Shown: positions 9,047-17,119 of the stretch, one piece after another | How positions within the stretch are numbered: the first letter of the stretch is position 1 | Layout of the letters: each line of letters opens with the position of its first letter | Assembly: GCA_019694165.1 (NCBI GenBank) | Contig: JAIBCL010000046.1 | Location: 1-46,893 of the forward strand | Direction: 5' to 3' | Source of the DNA: Verrucomicrobiaceae bacterium | GTDB taxonomy: Bacteria > Verrucomicrobiota > Verrucomicrobiia > Verrucomicrobiales > Verrucomicrobiaceae | DNA length: 46,893 bases | Notes under the pieces: model-generated | The model's database searches: none | What the model saw: only the letters and a program-made list of their open reading frames with translations | What the model was told of the DNA's origin: nothing | Position numbers and translations under genes: made by a program

Positions 9047-9406
9047 TCATGGTTCGTTGCCCAGCCATCGGTAGGCGGCGGTAAGCCCAGAACGGCCGAC
9101 CTCAAAGTGACGCTTGTCCTCCGCCAACACTCTCTTGAGTAGCCATCCAACGTCCTTGGCTGCATCAGCAATGGCGTCCTCTTCAGACTTACCCAAGTCG
9201 CTGTGCTTCTCGAAAAGTGGATACAATGGTGTGCCCATCCACTCGAAGTTCTCGCCTCCCACCAAGTCTCTGGCTGCAAACCACTCGCCACTGCGATTCT
9301 TAACCCACGAATAAACAGCTCCCTGTAGATAGGAAAGAATGGCGGTGGTCTGCTCAGGCTCAAGTCCATTGACTTGGCGCAGTTGGGATTCGGGAATCAA
9401 TGACAT
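9047..9406 (-). CDS. Cassette 5 gene: soluble hypothetical protein (119 aa)
   Basis: A 119-residue protein beginning MSLIPESQLRQVNGL. It has no signal peptide or membrane helix, and is acidic and alpha-helical in appearance (AILSYLQGAVYSWV, SEEDAIADAAKDVGWLLKRVL). It is rich in Trp and aromatics and likely cytoplasmic. No family recognised. The start lies about 27 bases into the cassette. The attC 4 open frame overlaps its first 45 or so bases in a different frame. Confidence 0.75.
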   Translation of the reverse strand: MSLIPESQLRQVNGLEPEQTTAILSYLQGAVYSWVKNRSGEWFAARDLVGGENFEWMGTPLYPLFEKHSDLGKSEEDAIADAAKDVGWLLKRVLAEDKRHFEVGRSGLTAAYRWLGNEP

Positions 9407-9426
9407 GGCGGATGGCTCTCGAAGTT

Positions 9427-9521
9427 GGGCGAACGACCCGGATCAGGCGACGGCGAGCGGGAGGCGTCGATGACACGACAGATGCCATACGAGCCGTTGC
9501 CTGCATCCGTTTTGTTCGGCC
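9427..9521 (-). repeat. attC site 4
   Basis: Outer boxes GGGCGAAC (9427-9434) and GTTCGGCC (9514-9521) do not match each other. They match the boxes of the neighbouring cassettes' attCs instead, the signature of cassette exchange at G-TT. The inner arms and the extra G on the L'' side are conserved. Confidence 0.88.
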
Positions 9522-9884
9522 TCATTGCCGCTTCTGTGAATCCACTTCACCCTCATGAATAGCGACGGTGCGCACAGTGATAAATGCTGGCGCCTTCGAC
9601 TCTTGAATAAATCTCTGTAAAGCGTCCCAATCCGACTGACTTCGGACGTGACCCGACACAGGAATGTAGGGATGGCTGACGTAATCGCAGCTATATCCAA
9701 GAAGGCGAACACCCGCAAATCGCCCGTCAGCGGCGAGCTGAGGTTGGATTCTGGTAATATATTCATGGACTGCGATCTTGTCTCGTTGCTGTCGGATGAA
9801 CCAATATGCGCCCCAACCAATAATGGCAATCAAGAGGGCCAGAACGGAACAGAGAAGCCTACGTCGTGTAATGGTCTGGCTCAT
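9522..9884 (-). CDS. Cassette 4 gene: membrane-anchored hypothetical protein (120 aa)
   Basis: Begins MSQTITRRRLLCSVLALL. A basic stretch then one helix (CSVLALLIAIIGWGAYWFI) makes a type II anchor with the C-terminal roughly 90 residues outside. The soluble part contains GVRLLGYSCDYVSHPYIPVSG and SDWDALQRFIQESKAPAFITV. No family recognised. The stop codon directly abuts the R'' box of attC 4, so coding and recombination sequence touch. Confidence 0.72.
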   Translation of the reverse strand: MSQTITRRRLLCSVLALLIAIIGWGAYWFIRQQRDKIAVHEYITRIQPQLAADGRFAGVRLLGYSCDYVSHPYIPVSGHVRSQSDWDALQRFIQESKAPAFITVRTVAIHEGEVDSQKRQ

Positions 9885-9911
9885 GGGGAAGCTCCGTGTG
9901 ACTCAGTTTTT

Positions 9912-10005
9912 GGCCGAACGTCTCGGATCAGGCGACGGCGAGGGGAAAACGTTGATTACACGACAAATGAACTACGAGCCGTTGCCTGCATCCGATTTGT
10001 TAGCC
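9912..10005 (-). repeat. attC site 5
   Basis: Outer boxes GGCCGAAC (9912-9919) and GTTAGCC (9999-10005). The GTTAGCC variant recurs as the opening box of the same cassette at attC 6, confirming the pairing rule. The loop is diverged: its internal frame stops after 11 codons, unlike the other sites. Confidence 0.88.
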
Positions 10006-10413
10006 GTTGGTCGTTCTTTCTGCTGCCATTCCATATGAGCTTGTTGCGACAATCATTCCCCGACACTTCGGGCACCGATATGCAAACCTGTTTCCGTGGA
10101 AGGGCACTTCAGTCAGCATAATCTCGCCTTCTGGTGAACAATCGCACACTGGCCTGCCGTCCAATCGAGCCTGTCTTGTCCTCTCAAATCGAGAATCTTT
10201 CTTCCATAAATCATATGTCAACTTCGCCCACACCACCAAGATTCCCACAAGTGCCCCCGCTATTGCTGTGGCCGGTTTGGCTGGGACTTGCCATGATTCT
10301 GTCGGCCCTGCCAGCCAGCCTGCCACGGTGGTCGCCACCACTCCTAGCCCTTTCGCTATGGCAGATAATAGAGGCGCTCTACTGGAGGCATCTGGAACGT
10401 CGTGGCGCTTCAT
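10000..10413 (-). CDS. Cassette 3 gene: membrane protein with C-terminal zinc ribbon (137 aa)
   Basis: Two hydrophobic stretches (LGVVATTVAGWLAG and AIAGALVGILVVWAKLTYDLW) are followed by a basic linker and a C-terminal module with CDC and CPKC pairs (VCDCSPEGE, RCPKCRGM) about 30 residues apart, a likely zinc ribbon. Overall family unknown. The start ATG overlaps the stop of the attC 6 open frame as ATGA. Its end runs into the R'' box of attC 5 (about 6 bases overlap), so the final codons are part of the recombination site. Confidence 0.72.
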   Translation of the reverse strand: MKRHDVPDASSRAPLLSAIAKGLGVVATTVAGWLAGPTESWQVPAKPATAIAGALVGILVVWAKLTYDLWKKDSRFERTRQARLDGRPVCDCSPEGEIMLTEVPFHGNRFAYRCPKCRGMIVATSSYGMAAERTTNG

Positions 10414-10426
10414 TTGGGGGTTCTTC

Positions 10427-10520
10427 GGCTAACGTCTCGGATCAGGCGACGGCGAGCGCAAGACGTTGCTGACACGACAGATAGCCTTCGAGCCGTTGCC
10501 TGCATCCGCTTTGTTCGGCC
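10427..10520 (-). repeat. attC site 6
   Basis: Outer boxes GGCTAAC (10427-10433) and GTTCGGCC (10513-10520). They are mutually mismatched but each matches the cassette on its own side. Inner arms are conserved and the loop is variable. Confidence 0.88.
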
Positions 10521-10535
10521 TTGGTTGTCATATGT

Positions 10536-11021
10536 CTATTTCTCAGGATCAAGTTTTACGGAAAAATGCGCCTTGTCAGTCACGTCCTTGGCAAGGCACT
10601 TGAAAAGGAGGTGGTCGAGATCAGTTCCGACATGAGCCAAGAGGCCATAGGAGACGAGGAGGAAAATGCTGCCTCCTGCAATGGGCCAGATAATCCATGA
10701 AAAAACGCCTAAAACTAAAAACTGCATGAAGGCGGCGGTAAAGCCAAAACCAAGAAGCATCACGAGAGTGCTGATTTGCCGTTCCAATGCGCGAACGCAT
10801 CCTGCGGTATGGTCGATGAGCCGGAGAGTAGATTCCTTACTGAGTTCTGTGGCAGCCGCATGGCTAATCCCAAGCTCAACCAGTTGCTGCGCATTTCGAT
10901 ATATCGACAAGAGAGACCTCCAGCGACGAGCAAAGATAACAACAACAGCAACTAGTCCGGCTGCTGCCATTGAGTCAATGACTCCCTGCGATGTGATGAA
11001 TGGAGGATTATCTATTGACAT
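10536..11021 (-). CDS. Cassette 2 gene: membrane protein (161 aa)
   Basis: Begins MSIDNPPFITSQG. One helix lies near residues 17-32 (MAAAGLVAVVVIFA). A cytoplasmic helical middle follows (about 33-80, LRLIDHTAGCVRALERQ). Two further helices are near 83-130 (LVMLLGFGFTAAFMQFLVLG and WIIWPIAGGSIFLLVSYGLL). The C-terminal tail is charged (LFKCLAKDVTDKAHFSVKLDPEK). No family recognised. The start lies about 22 bases into the cassette and is overlapped by the end of the attC 7 open frame. Confidence 0.75.
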   Translation of the reverse strand: MSIDNPPFITSQGVIDSMAAAGLVAVVVIFARRWRSLLSIYRNAQQLVELGISHAAATELSKESTLRLIDHTAGCVRALERQISTLVMLLGFGFTAAFMQFLVLGVFSWIIWPIAGGSIFLLVSYGLLAHVGTDLDHLLFKCLAKDVTDKAHFSVKLDPEK

Positions 11022-11035
11022 TGGATTCGTTTCTT

Positions 11036-11130
11036 GGCCGAACGTCTCGGATCAGGCGACGGCGAGCGGGAGGCGTCGATGACACGACAGATGCCATACG
11101 AGCCGTTGCCTGCATCCGTTTTGTTCGGCG
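11036..11130 (-). repeat. attC site 7 (first after the attI-like site)
   Basis: Outer boxes GGCCGAAC (11036-11043) and GTTCGGCG (11123-11130). The GTTCGGCG variant matches the core that opens cassette 1 at 11531-11538. The inner arms are identical to those of attC 4 apart from the spacer. Confidence 0.88.
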
Positions 11131-11148
11131 TTTCCGGGGGTTGGGAAT

Positions 11149-11514
11149 TCATGCTGCGGCAGGAAGTGGAAGCTGCACCGCTGAGATGCGGGTCTCCCCA
11201 AGCTGCTGAAGCTCGGCAAACGGTCGCCCCTGGACGACTTGCTGGCAGTGTGGGCAGAAAACGTGACTTGGAAGCTCTATGACGTTTTGGACTCCGTTCT
11301 CACGAGCCACCGCAGGAGCCAAAGCAACGTCACGCGTGCACGCACCATACTGAACGAATGACTCGTCGAGCCGGTAGATCGTGCCGGAGGAAACTCCGTA
11401 GAAAGTGGCGAAGCTACAAAACGAGGCGAGGAACAGTGGAAACTCGATCTCGAAACGACAGCGAGGGCATCGTGTGAGGCATCGCATGGCCGGAAGTTCT
11501 TTGCTATCGTTCAT
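11149..11514 (-). CDS. Cassette 1 gene: zinc-ribbon-like hypothetical protein (121 aa)
   Basis: Start chosen at MNDSKELPAMRC, 24 bases inside the cassette; a longer frame would begin outside the cassette boundary. An N-terminal CLTRCPRC and a distal CPHC (FCPHCQQVVQGRPF) form a probable zinc-binding pair. Between them are a hydrophobic stretch (FPLFLASFCSFATFYG) and a mixed region. CPxC modules like this occur in many small unrelated proteins, so function is open. As first cassette it would be the best expressed if a cassette promoter exists upstream. Confidence 0.7.
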   Translation of the reverse strand: MNDSKELPAMRCLTRCPRCRFEIEFPLFLASFCSFATFYGVSSGTIYRLDESFVQYGACTRDVALAPAVARENGVQNVIELPSHVFCPHCQQVVQGRPFAELQQLGETRISAVQLPLPAAA

Positions 11515-11530
11515 GTGATGGGCGAGGAAA

Positions 11531-11597
11531 CGCCGAACGTTGTTTAGCCACAATAAATTGTGGGCGAATCAGATTCGTCCACAGTTTTTTGTGGCTA
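11531..11597 (-). other. Candidate attI site with 53-bp palindrome
   Basis: On the minus strand the cassette array opens with CTAAACAACGTTCGGCG. The last part is the R' core of cassette 1, and the preceding bases resemble the end of class 1 attI (CTAAAACAAAG before the cut). Immediately upstream, 11545-11570 and 11572-11597 form an inverted repeat of 26-base arms with three mismatches around a single A. Each arm is itself a smaller palindrome (CCACAA...TTGTGG), giving four copies of that half-site. This could be integrase binding sites, or a terminator-like structure. Confidence 0.5.
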
Positions 11598-12309
11598 TCC
11601 AGGGTCGGGTGGTGGTAGAACAGGGGTTCAATTGGGTGGGATTTGGTTATGAATAAGCCGATGGAAGCGAAAAGGGCGCCGGAGGTCAAGCCGTGGGTGC
11701 GCCGCGTGGTCGAGGCGGCGGGGGTGGTCCTGCCCGCCAACGCGGATGGGGAGCGGCGACTGGGCTGGTGGGGGGTGGAGACGCGGGATGGCAGAGGCCG
11801 AACAACGAATGGCGGATGGTGGAGAAGGGGAAATTGGCGGACGGAGGAATGGAAAGCGGCGACAGCGGATGACGCGCAGTCTTCCGCCGTGCATGGTGCG
11901 CGGCTGGTGGGGCGTAGGGATGGATTTCTGCCCCGCGTGTGGTGACACGCGTCACGTAGTGACGCTGCTGCGCACGACGGAGATTTACACGGAGCCTGGC
12001 CAAGGCGATGCGCGGGGAGATCACCAGCCCGCTGGATGACTTGTGATCGGGCGGGGAGCAGGGGGGCGGGCACTTCGCGCAGGTAGGTTTGCGGGGCGAT
12101 CTCGCGGTTGCGGCAGGATTTGATGAGAGTGAAGGAGATGGCACTCCGGTCGGCTGCCTTGGCTTCGCGGATGAACGGCCAATTCCAAGCTCCGTCTGAG
12201 CGGAGACTGAAGCGAATCATGGGGCGGGGCAAGGCTGCGCCTGTCGGCGGTGGTGACCGTGCTGAGAACAGCCCTCCGTGCGCTTCCTGCCGCGGGAGAT
12301 GCAGCCGGA
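11598..12309. other. Region behind the array head: IS66 remnant and no intact gene
   Basis: Expected location of an integrase, but none is recognisable. A frame at 11643-11945 (plus strand) begins MVMNKPMEAKRAPEVKPWVRRVV, sits 46 bases from the attI-like palindrome, and has the orientation an integrase would have. It shows no catalytic motifs and soon becomes repetitive (GGCGGATGG-like DNA near 11810-11870). The IS66 remnant occupies 12040-12220. Confidence 0.5.
12040..12220 (-). pseudogene. IS66-family transposase remnant (C-terminal tail)
   Basis: On the minus strand a fragment of about 60 codons reads MIRFSLRSDGAWNWPFIRE, then AADRSAISFTLIKSCRNR and EIAPQTYLREV. This matches the conserved tail of IS66 TnpC (pattern: NWLFIG-A-AG-RSA-YTLI-CR--GIDP-AYLRDVL). 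The catalytic DDE part is absent and the end of the tail drifts out of frame. It is a relic and cannot be an active element. Confidence 0.7.
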
Positions 12310-12660
12310 TTACTTTCTGCCGTTCAGTTCGTTCTGTTTCTTGATCTCCTCGGCGATGGTGATGACGGCGAGCACCAGCTCGGTGGCCACCCGCGCGCAG
12401 AGCACATAGACGAAAAATGCGACGGGGCCGGTCACCAGCGTGAAGAGGCCGCGCGTCGTGCCTTCCTTGAAGCCGCTGAACATCCACGTCACCGCCGAGA
12501 GCAGAGCCGCCACCAGGCTGAGCGCGTAAATCACGCGCACGAGCTTTGGCGTGACGAACCTCTTGAACGAGAAATCCAGCACCAGGTCGAACATGGCCTT
12601 CACCATCGACCAGGCGCTGGCGAGGAATGAAGGTTCGGGTTCGGTCGGGGCGGATGGCAT
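12310..12660 (-). CDS. DUF4282 family membrane protein
   Basis: 116 residues from MPSAPTEPEPSF. The motif FDLVLDFSFKRFVTPKLVRVIYALSLV near residues 24-50 is typical of DUF4282. Two membrane helices are evident: about 41-60, and about 72-95 (GLFTLVTGPVAFFVYVLCARV). The C-terminus is charged (EEIKKQNELNGRK). The family's role is unknown; it is usually a small inner-membrane protein. It lies 11 bases after the DUF4870 gene on the same strand, so the two are probably co-transcribed. Confidence 0.8.
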   Translation of the reverse strand: MPSAPTEPEPSFLASAWSMVKAMFDLVLDFSFKRFVTPKLVRVIYALSLVAALLSAVTWMFSGFKEGTTRGLFTLVTGPVAFFVYVLCARVATELVLAVITIAEEIKKQNELNGRK

Positions 12661-12671
12661 TGCGCAGATGC

Positions 12672-13082
12672 CTACTTGATCAGCCGGATCGTGAGCGGGT
12701 AGCGGTAGATCTTGCCTTCGCTGGCCTTGATCGCGCCGATGATGGTGAGCACGAGCCAGGCGATGCCGAGCAGTGGAAGCAGGAGGACACCGATGAAGAC
12801 GAGGCAGAGGATGAAGCCGATGGCCCCGTAGATCGTGAACGAGATGTTGAAATTCACCACCTCCTTGCCCACGGCGTCGAGATACGGGCTGTCGGGTTTC
12901 TTGATCAGCCACAGCACCAAGGGACCTAGAATCTGGCCGACCACGGGCACGACGCAGCCCGCGAGCGAGAGCAGATGGCAGACGATGCCGAGAGTGTTTT
13001 CATCCTTGTTCTTGGGTGCGGGATCAGTGCCGGCGGGAGGCAGCGGCGTCTGCGGGGGCGTGTAAGGCGAGTTTTCGTCCAT
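12672..13082 (-). CDS. DUF4870 (Tic20-like) membrane protein
   Basis: 136 residues. A Pro-rich N-terminus (TPPQTPLPPAG) precedes LGIVCHLLSLAGCVVPVVG, then LGPLVLWLIKK and a pair of helices around GAIGFILCLVFIGVLLLPLL. The last segment ends YRYPLTIRLIK, as is typical of DUF4870. Three to four membrane passes. The function of the family is not established. It is the first gene of a two-gene unit with the DUF4282 gene. Confidence 0.85.
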   Translation of the reverse strand: MDENSPYTPPQTPLPPAGTDPAPKNKDENTLGIVCHLLSLAGCVVPVVGQILGPLVLWLIKKPDSPYLDAVGKEVVNFNISFTIYGAIGFILCLVFIGVLLLPLLGIAWLVLTIIGAIKASEGKIYRYPLTIRLIK

Positions 13083-13197
13083 GATGTTGATGGGTTGTGG
13101 GTTTGCGGGTGCCGGGTGATGACTGACTGACAGGCAGGATTGTATCGAAACCGGGCCGCCACGACAAGCTCCCTCTCGGATTTGTACTCGCTCACGC

Positions 13198-14562
13198 TCA
13201 TCCGAGGCGCCACTCGCCGCGCATCGGACGGGATAGCATCTTCTGTGCCTCGTCGTCGCCGACGATCTGCTCCTTTGCGGGGTCCCAGCGCAGCTTCTCG
13301 CGCCCGAGACGGAGGCCGATGTTGCCGAGATGCGCGATGGAAATGCTCCGGTGGGACACTTCGCAGTCAGTGGCCGTCGGCTTTCCCGTGAGCACGCCGT
13401 CGATGAAGTTCAAATAATGATCCTTGCTCTCGTAGAGGTGCGTCTCCTTGTCGGTGAGCGGAGCGCGCGCGGAGTCGGGCTTCACCACGAGACCGCCGCG
13501 CTGGCACTTGATGGTGCCGTTCTCTCCTTCGAACTCGATGCCGGCACCGAAGTCCATCTTGTCGGCGACTTTCACGCGCACGCCGTTCGCGTATTCGCAC
13601 GCAAAGGAGAAAGTCGGCGGCGTGTTGTAGATGCCGTCCTTCGGCGGCCATTCGGCTTTGAAGCTGTCGAACAGAACTGGCCCGCTGTGTTCGGTGTCGA
13701 GCGCCCATTGCACGATGTCGAGATGATGCGCGCCGAAGTCGGTGAGGTTGCCGCCGGAGTAATCGTAGAACCACCGCCAGTTCGAGTGCAGTCGCGCGGG
13801 GCAATACGGTGCATCCGGCGCGGGGCCGAGCCACATCGCGTAGTCGAGTCCTTCCGGCACCGGCTCGGGCGCAGTGCGGGAGGCATTGCCGTTGTTGTCG
13901 CGGTTCTGACTGGCGAGGCCGACGCGCACGGACTTCAATTTGCCGATGCGACCGTTGCGCACGAACTCGCAGGCCATGCGGAAATGAATGTCACTGCGCT
14001 GCTGGCTGCCGGTCTGCCACACGACTCCGGATTCCTTCACAATGCGCGCCATCACCTGGCCTTGTTCGATCGTGAGCGAGATCGGCTTCTCGCAGTAGAT
14101 GTGCTTCTTCGCGCGCGCCGAGGCAATGGCCTGCAGGGCGTGCCAGTGATCCGGTGTGGCGATGAGCACGGCGTCCACGTCTTTGCGCGCGAGCAATTCA
14201 CGGAAGTCGCCATGCATGGCGCAGCCGGCGGTGCCGTAGTGCTTGTTGATCGTGTCGCGCGCGGGTTCGCGGCCGAAATTGCCGAAACGTTTCACGAGAG
14301 CCTTGTTGTAGCGGTCCGAACCGCGCTCCACGTCGCACACGGCGATGATCTGAACACGCTCGTCGTTGAGGAAGTTCTTCATGTCGTCGTTGCCGCGACC
14401 GCCCACGCCGATGCAGCCGAGCGTCACACGATTCGAAGGCGCGGGCCGTCCATCTTTGCCCAGAGCCGAAGCGGGGATGATCGTCGGAAAGCCGAGGGTG
14501 ATCGCCGAAGCGGCGGCATTGCGGAGAAGCTGGCGGCGGGTGGTGGTTGGAGGCGTGGTCAT
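13198..14562 (-). CDS. Gfo/Idh/MocA family oxidoreductase with Tat signal
   Basis: 454 residues. The N-terminus TTTRRQLLRNAAASAITLGF is a twin-arginine signal. A Rossmann fold begins at VTLGCIGVGGRGND, with CDVE at the end of strand two. The EKP motif (YCEKPISLT) holds the catalytic-site lysine of this superfamily. The large C-terminal half contains YSGGNLTDFGAHHLDI, typical of the exported branch common in Verrucomicrobia and Planctomycetes. It probably acts on a sugar or inositol derivative with NAD(P) folded in before export. The substrate cannot be told. It lies downstream of the DUF1501 gene on the same strand, with a 123-base gap that contains a long inverted repeat. Confidence 0.9.
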   Translation of the reverse strand: MTTPPTTTRRQLLRNAAASAITLGFPTIIPASALGKDGRPAPSNRVTLGCIGVGGRGNDDMKNFLNDERVQIIAVCDVERGSDRYNKALVKRFGNFGREPARDTINKHYGTAGCAMHGDFRELLARKDVDAVLIATPDHWHALQAIASARAKKHIYCEKPISLTIEQGQVMARIVKESGVVWQTGSQQRSDIHFRMACEFVRNGRIGKLKSVRVGLASQNRDNNGNASRTAPEPVPEGLDYAMWLGPAPDAPYCPARLHSNWRWFYDYSGGNLTDFGAHHLDIVQWALDTEHSGPVLFDSFKAEWPPKDGIYNTPPTFSFACEYANGVRVKVADKMDFGAGIEFEGENGTIKCQRGGLVVKPDSARAPLTDKETHLYESKDHYLNFIDGVLTGKPTATDCEVSHRSISIAHLGNIGLRLGREKLRWDPAKEQIVGDDEAQKMLSRPMRGEWRLG

Positions 14563-14578
14563 AGTCGAAGGAGTGGAT

Positions 14579-14676
14579 TGGCCGAAAGAAACGAAAGAAG
14601 CGAAAAAAGATCGGAACGGCGGATGACAAAACGAAAGCAGCTCATCCTCTTTTGTTTCTTTCGTTTCTTTCGGCCA
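14579..14676. repeat. Perfect 21-bp inverted repeat between DUF1501 and Gfo/Idh/MocA genes
   Basis: Arms at 14579-14599 and 14656-14676 are perfectly complementary and begin TGGCCGAAAGAAACGAAAG. The 56-base loop includes further GAAA-rich sequence. In RNA of the minus-strand transcript this would be a long hairpin between two co-oriented genes, suitable for stabilising one mRNA segment or for attenuation (inference). No U-tract follows, so a simple terminator is less likely. Confidence 0.8.
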
Positions 14677-14685
14677 TCCGAATCC

Positions 14686-16125
<1,440 letters not shown>

Positions 16126-16273
16126 GCGCAGGAGAACGTCGCGAAAAGCGGTGGCTTTCGCCGGTGCGGCCGGCTTGCGAAAACGTCCCGCACGATCTCG
16201 GGCGCCTGAAAAGCCGTTTTGCCCCGCGGCAGATATGCGGCACATTTCCGGGCGTCGAATGTTTCGCTACGTC

Positions 16274-17074
16274 ATGGAATCATCAGACCAGCCTCAGCCT
16301 GTACCCGCACCCCAGCCTGCTCCGCCCCGGCGGACGGCGGGCTGTCTCGCGACGTTGGGACTCACCTTCATCGCGGCGCTGATCATCGCGGGCATCGTCG
16401 TCTGGAAGCTGGTGGATGCTTCCTCGGGGCTGGCACAACAGGGGCTGTCGTTTTTCAGCGGTCTGCCGGAGCGTTTTCAACAGCAGCACATCACGGAGAC
16501 TTTCCGTGAGTCGGTGACGCGGATCGACCCCACGCACGGCGACATCCTGGAAGTGGCCACCCTCGAGGCGGACGAGACGGTGTCGAAGTTCGACATGAAG
16601 ACGCTGTTCAACGACGTCCTCTACCTCGGCTCCACATTCTCGGAGATCAAGGTGCCGGCAGTGTACCGCTTCCACATCAAGATCACGGACGACTGGAAGC
16701 TCTCCACGGACGGGAATGTGGTCACTGTCGTGGCACCGGTCATCCGACCGACGCTGCCGCCGGCCATCCGCACGGAGCGCATGGAAAAGCGTTCCGAGAG
16801 CGGCTGGCTGCGCTTCAACAAGAAGGAAAGCCTCGCCGAACTGGAGAAGAACCTCACGCCCACGCTCGAACGCCGCGCCGGATCGCCGGGCAAGATCAAA
16901 CAAGTACGCGAGCCGGGCCGGAAGGCGGTGGCGGAGTTTGTGCAGCGCTGGCTGCTCAAGGAGGATCAATGGAAGCCCGGTTCCTTCGGTGCGATCGTCG
17001 TCGTCTTCGCGGACGAACCGGAGGCCAAAGATCTGGTGAAGGCGAAGGCGCTGCCTGCCACGCTCAGGCTGTGA
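16274..17074 (+). CDS. Membrane-anchored DUF4230-like protein
   Basis: 266 residues from MESSDQPQP. A Pro-rich cytoplasmic lead precedes one helix (LATLGLTFIAALIIAGIVVW, about residues 28-47). The external part contains ILEVATLEADETVSKFDM, a strand-rich section ending VTVVAPVIRPTLPPAI, and a helical tail (REPGRKAVAEFVQRWLLKEDQW). This order resembles DUF4230, whose role is unknown. The start is divergent from the DUF1501 gene, 148 bases away. Family assignment is tentative. Confidence 0.72.
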   Translation: MESSDQPQPVPAPQPAPPRRTAGCLATLGLTFIAALIIAGIVVWKLVDASSGLAQQGLSFFSGLPERFQQQHITETFRESVTRIDPTHGDILEVATLEADETVSKFDMKTLFNDVLYLGSTFSEIKVPAVYRFHIKITDDWKLSTDGNVVTVVAPVIRPTLPPAIRTERMEKRSESGWLRFNKKESLAELEKNLTPTLERRAGSPGKIKQVREPGRKAVAEFVQRWLLKEDQWKPGSFGAIVVVFADEPEAKDLVKAKALPATLRL

Positions 17075-17119
17075 GCGCGTGGAGTCGCCGCCGTGCCGGC
17101 GCACGCTCTCCCAATGTCC

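Larger units (their letters stand above)
7902..11597 (-). mobile_element. Integron-type gene cassette array (seven attC sites, no integrase in window)
   Basis: Seven copies of a roughly 90-base imperfect palindrome alternate with seven short genes, all on the minus strand, in steps of 425-610 bases. Each palindrome has attC architecture when read on the minus strand: outer boxes GCCGAAC/GTTCGGC (R''/R'), a 4-base unpaired spacer, and inner arms CGGATgCAGGC/GCCTGATCCG (L''/L') with one extra G on the L'' side. The polarity of that extra base agrees with the gene orientation. The outer boxes vary between sites, and each R'' is complementary to the R' that opens the same cassette (GTTCGGCC, GTTAGCC, GTTCGCCC and so on), as expected if cassettes moved as circles cut between G and TT. 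No tyrosine recombinase is seen, so this is a CALIN-like array or one whose integrase was lost. Confidence 0.88.

Noticed and set aside
7902..11130. CRISPR-like reading of the regularly spaced repeats
   Set aside because: Repeats are about 90 bases, spacing is 425-610 bases, and each interval holds a gene with its own start; attC structure explains all of it.
11571..11581. tRNA-like GATTCGTCC near the attI-like site
   Set aside because: It is half of the 53-base palindrome; no cloverleaf or acceptor stem can be drawn.
11643..11945. Plus-strand frame that could be an integrase remnant
   Set aside because: Position and direction fit, but no Arg/His-Arg/Tyr motifs or convincing alignment; kept only as a hint in a finding.
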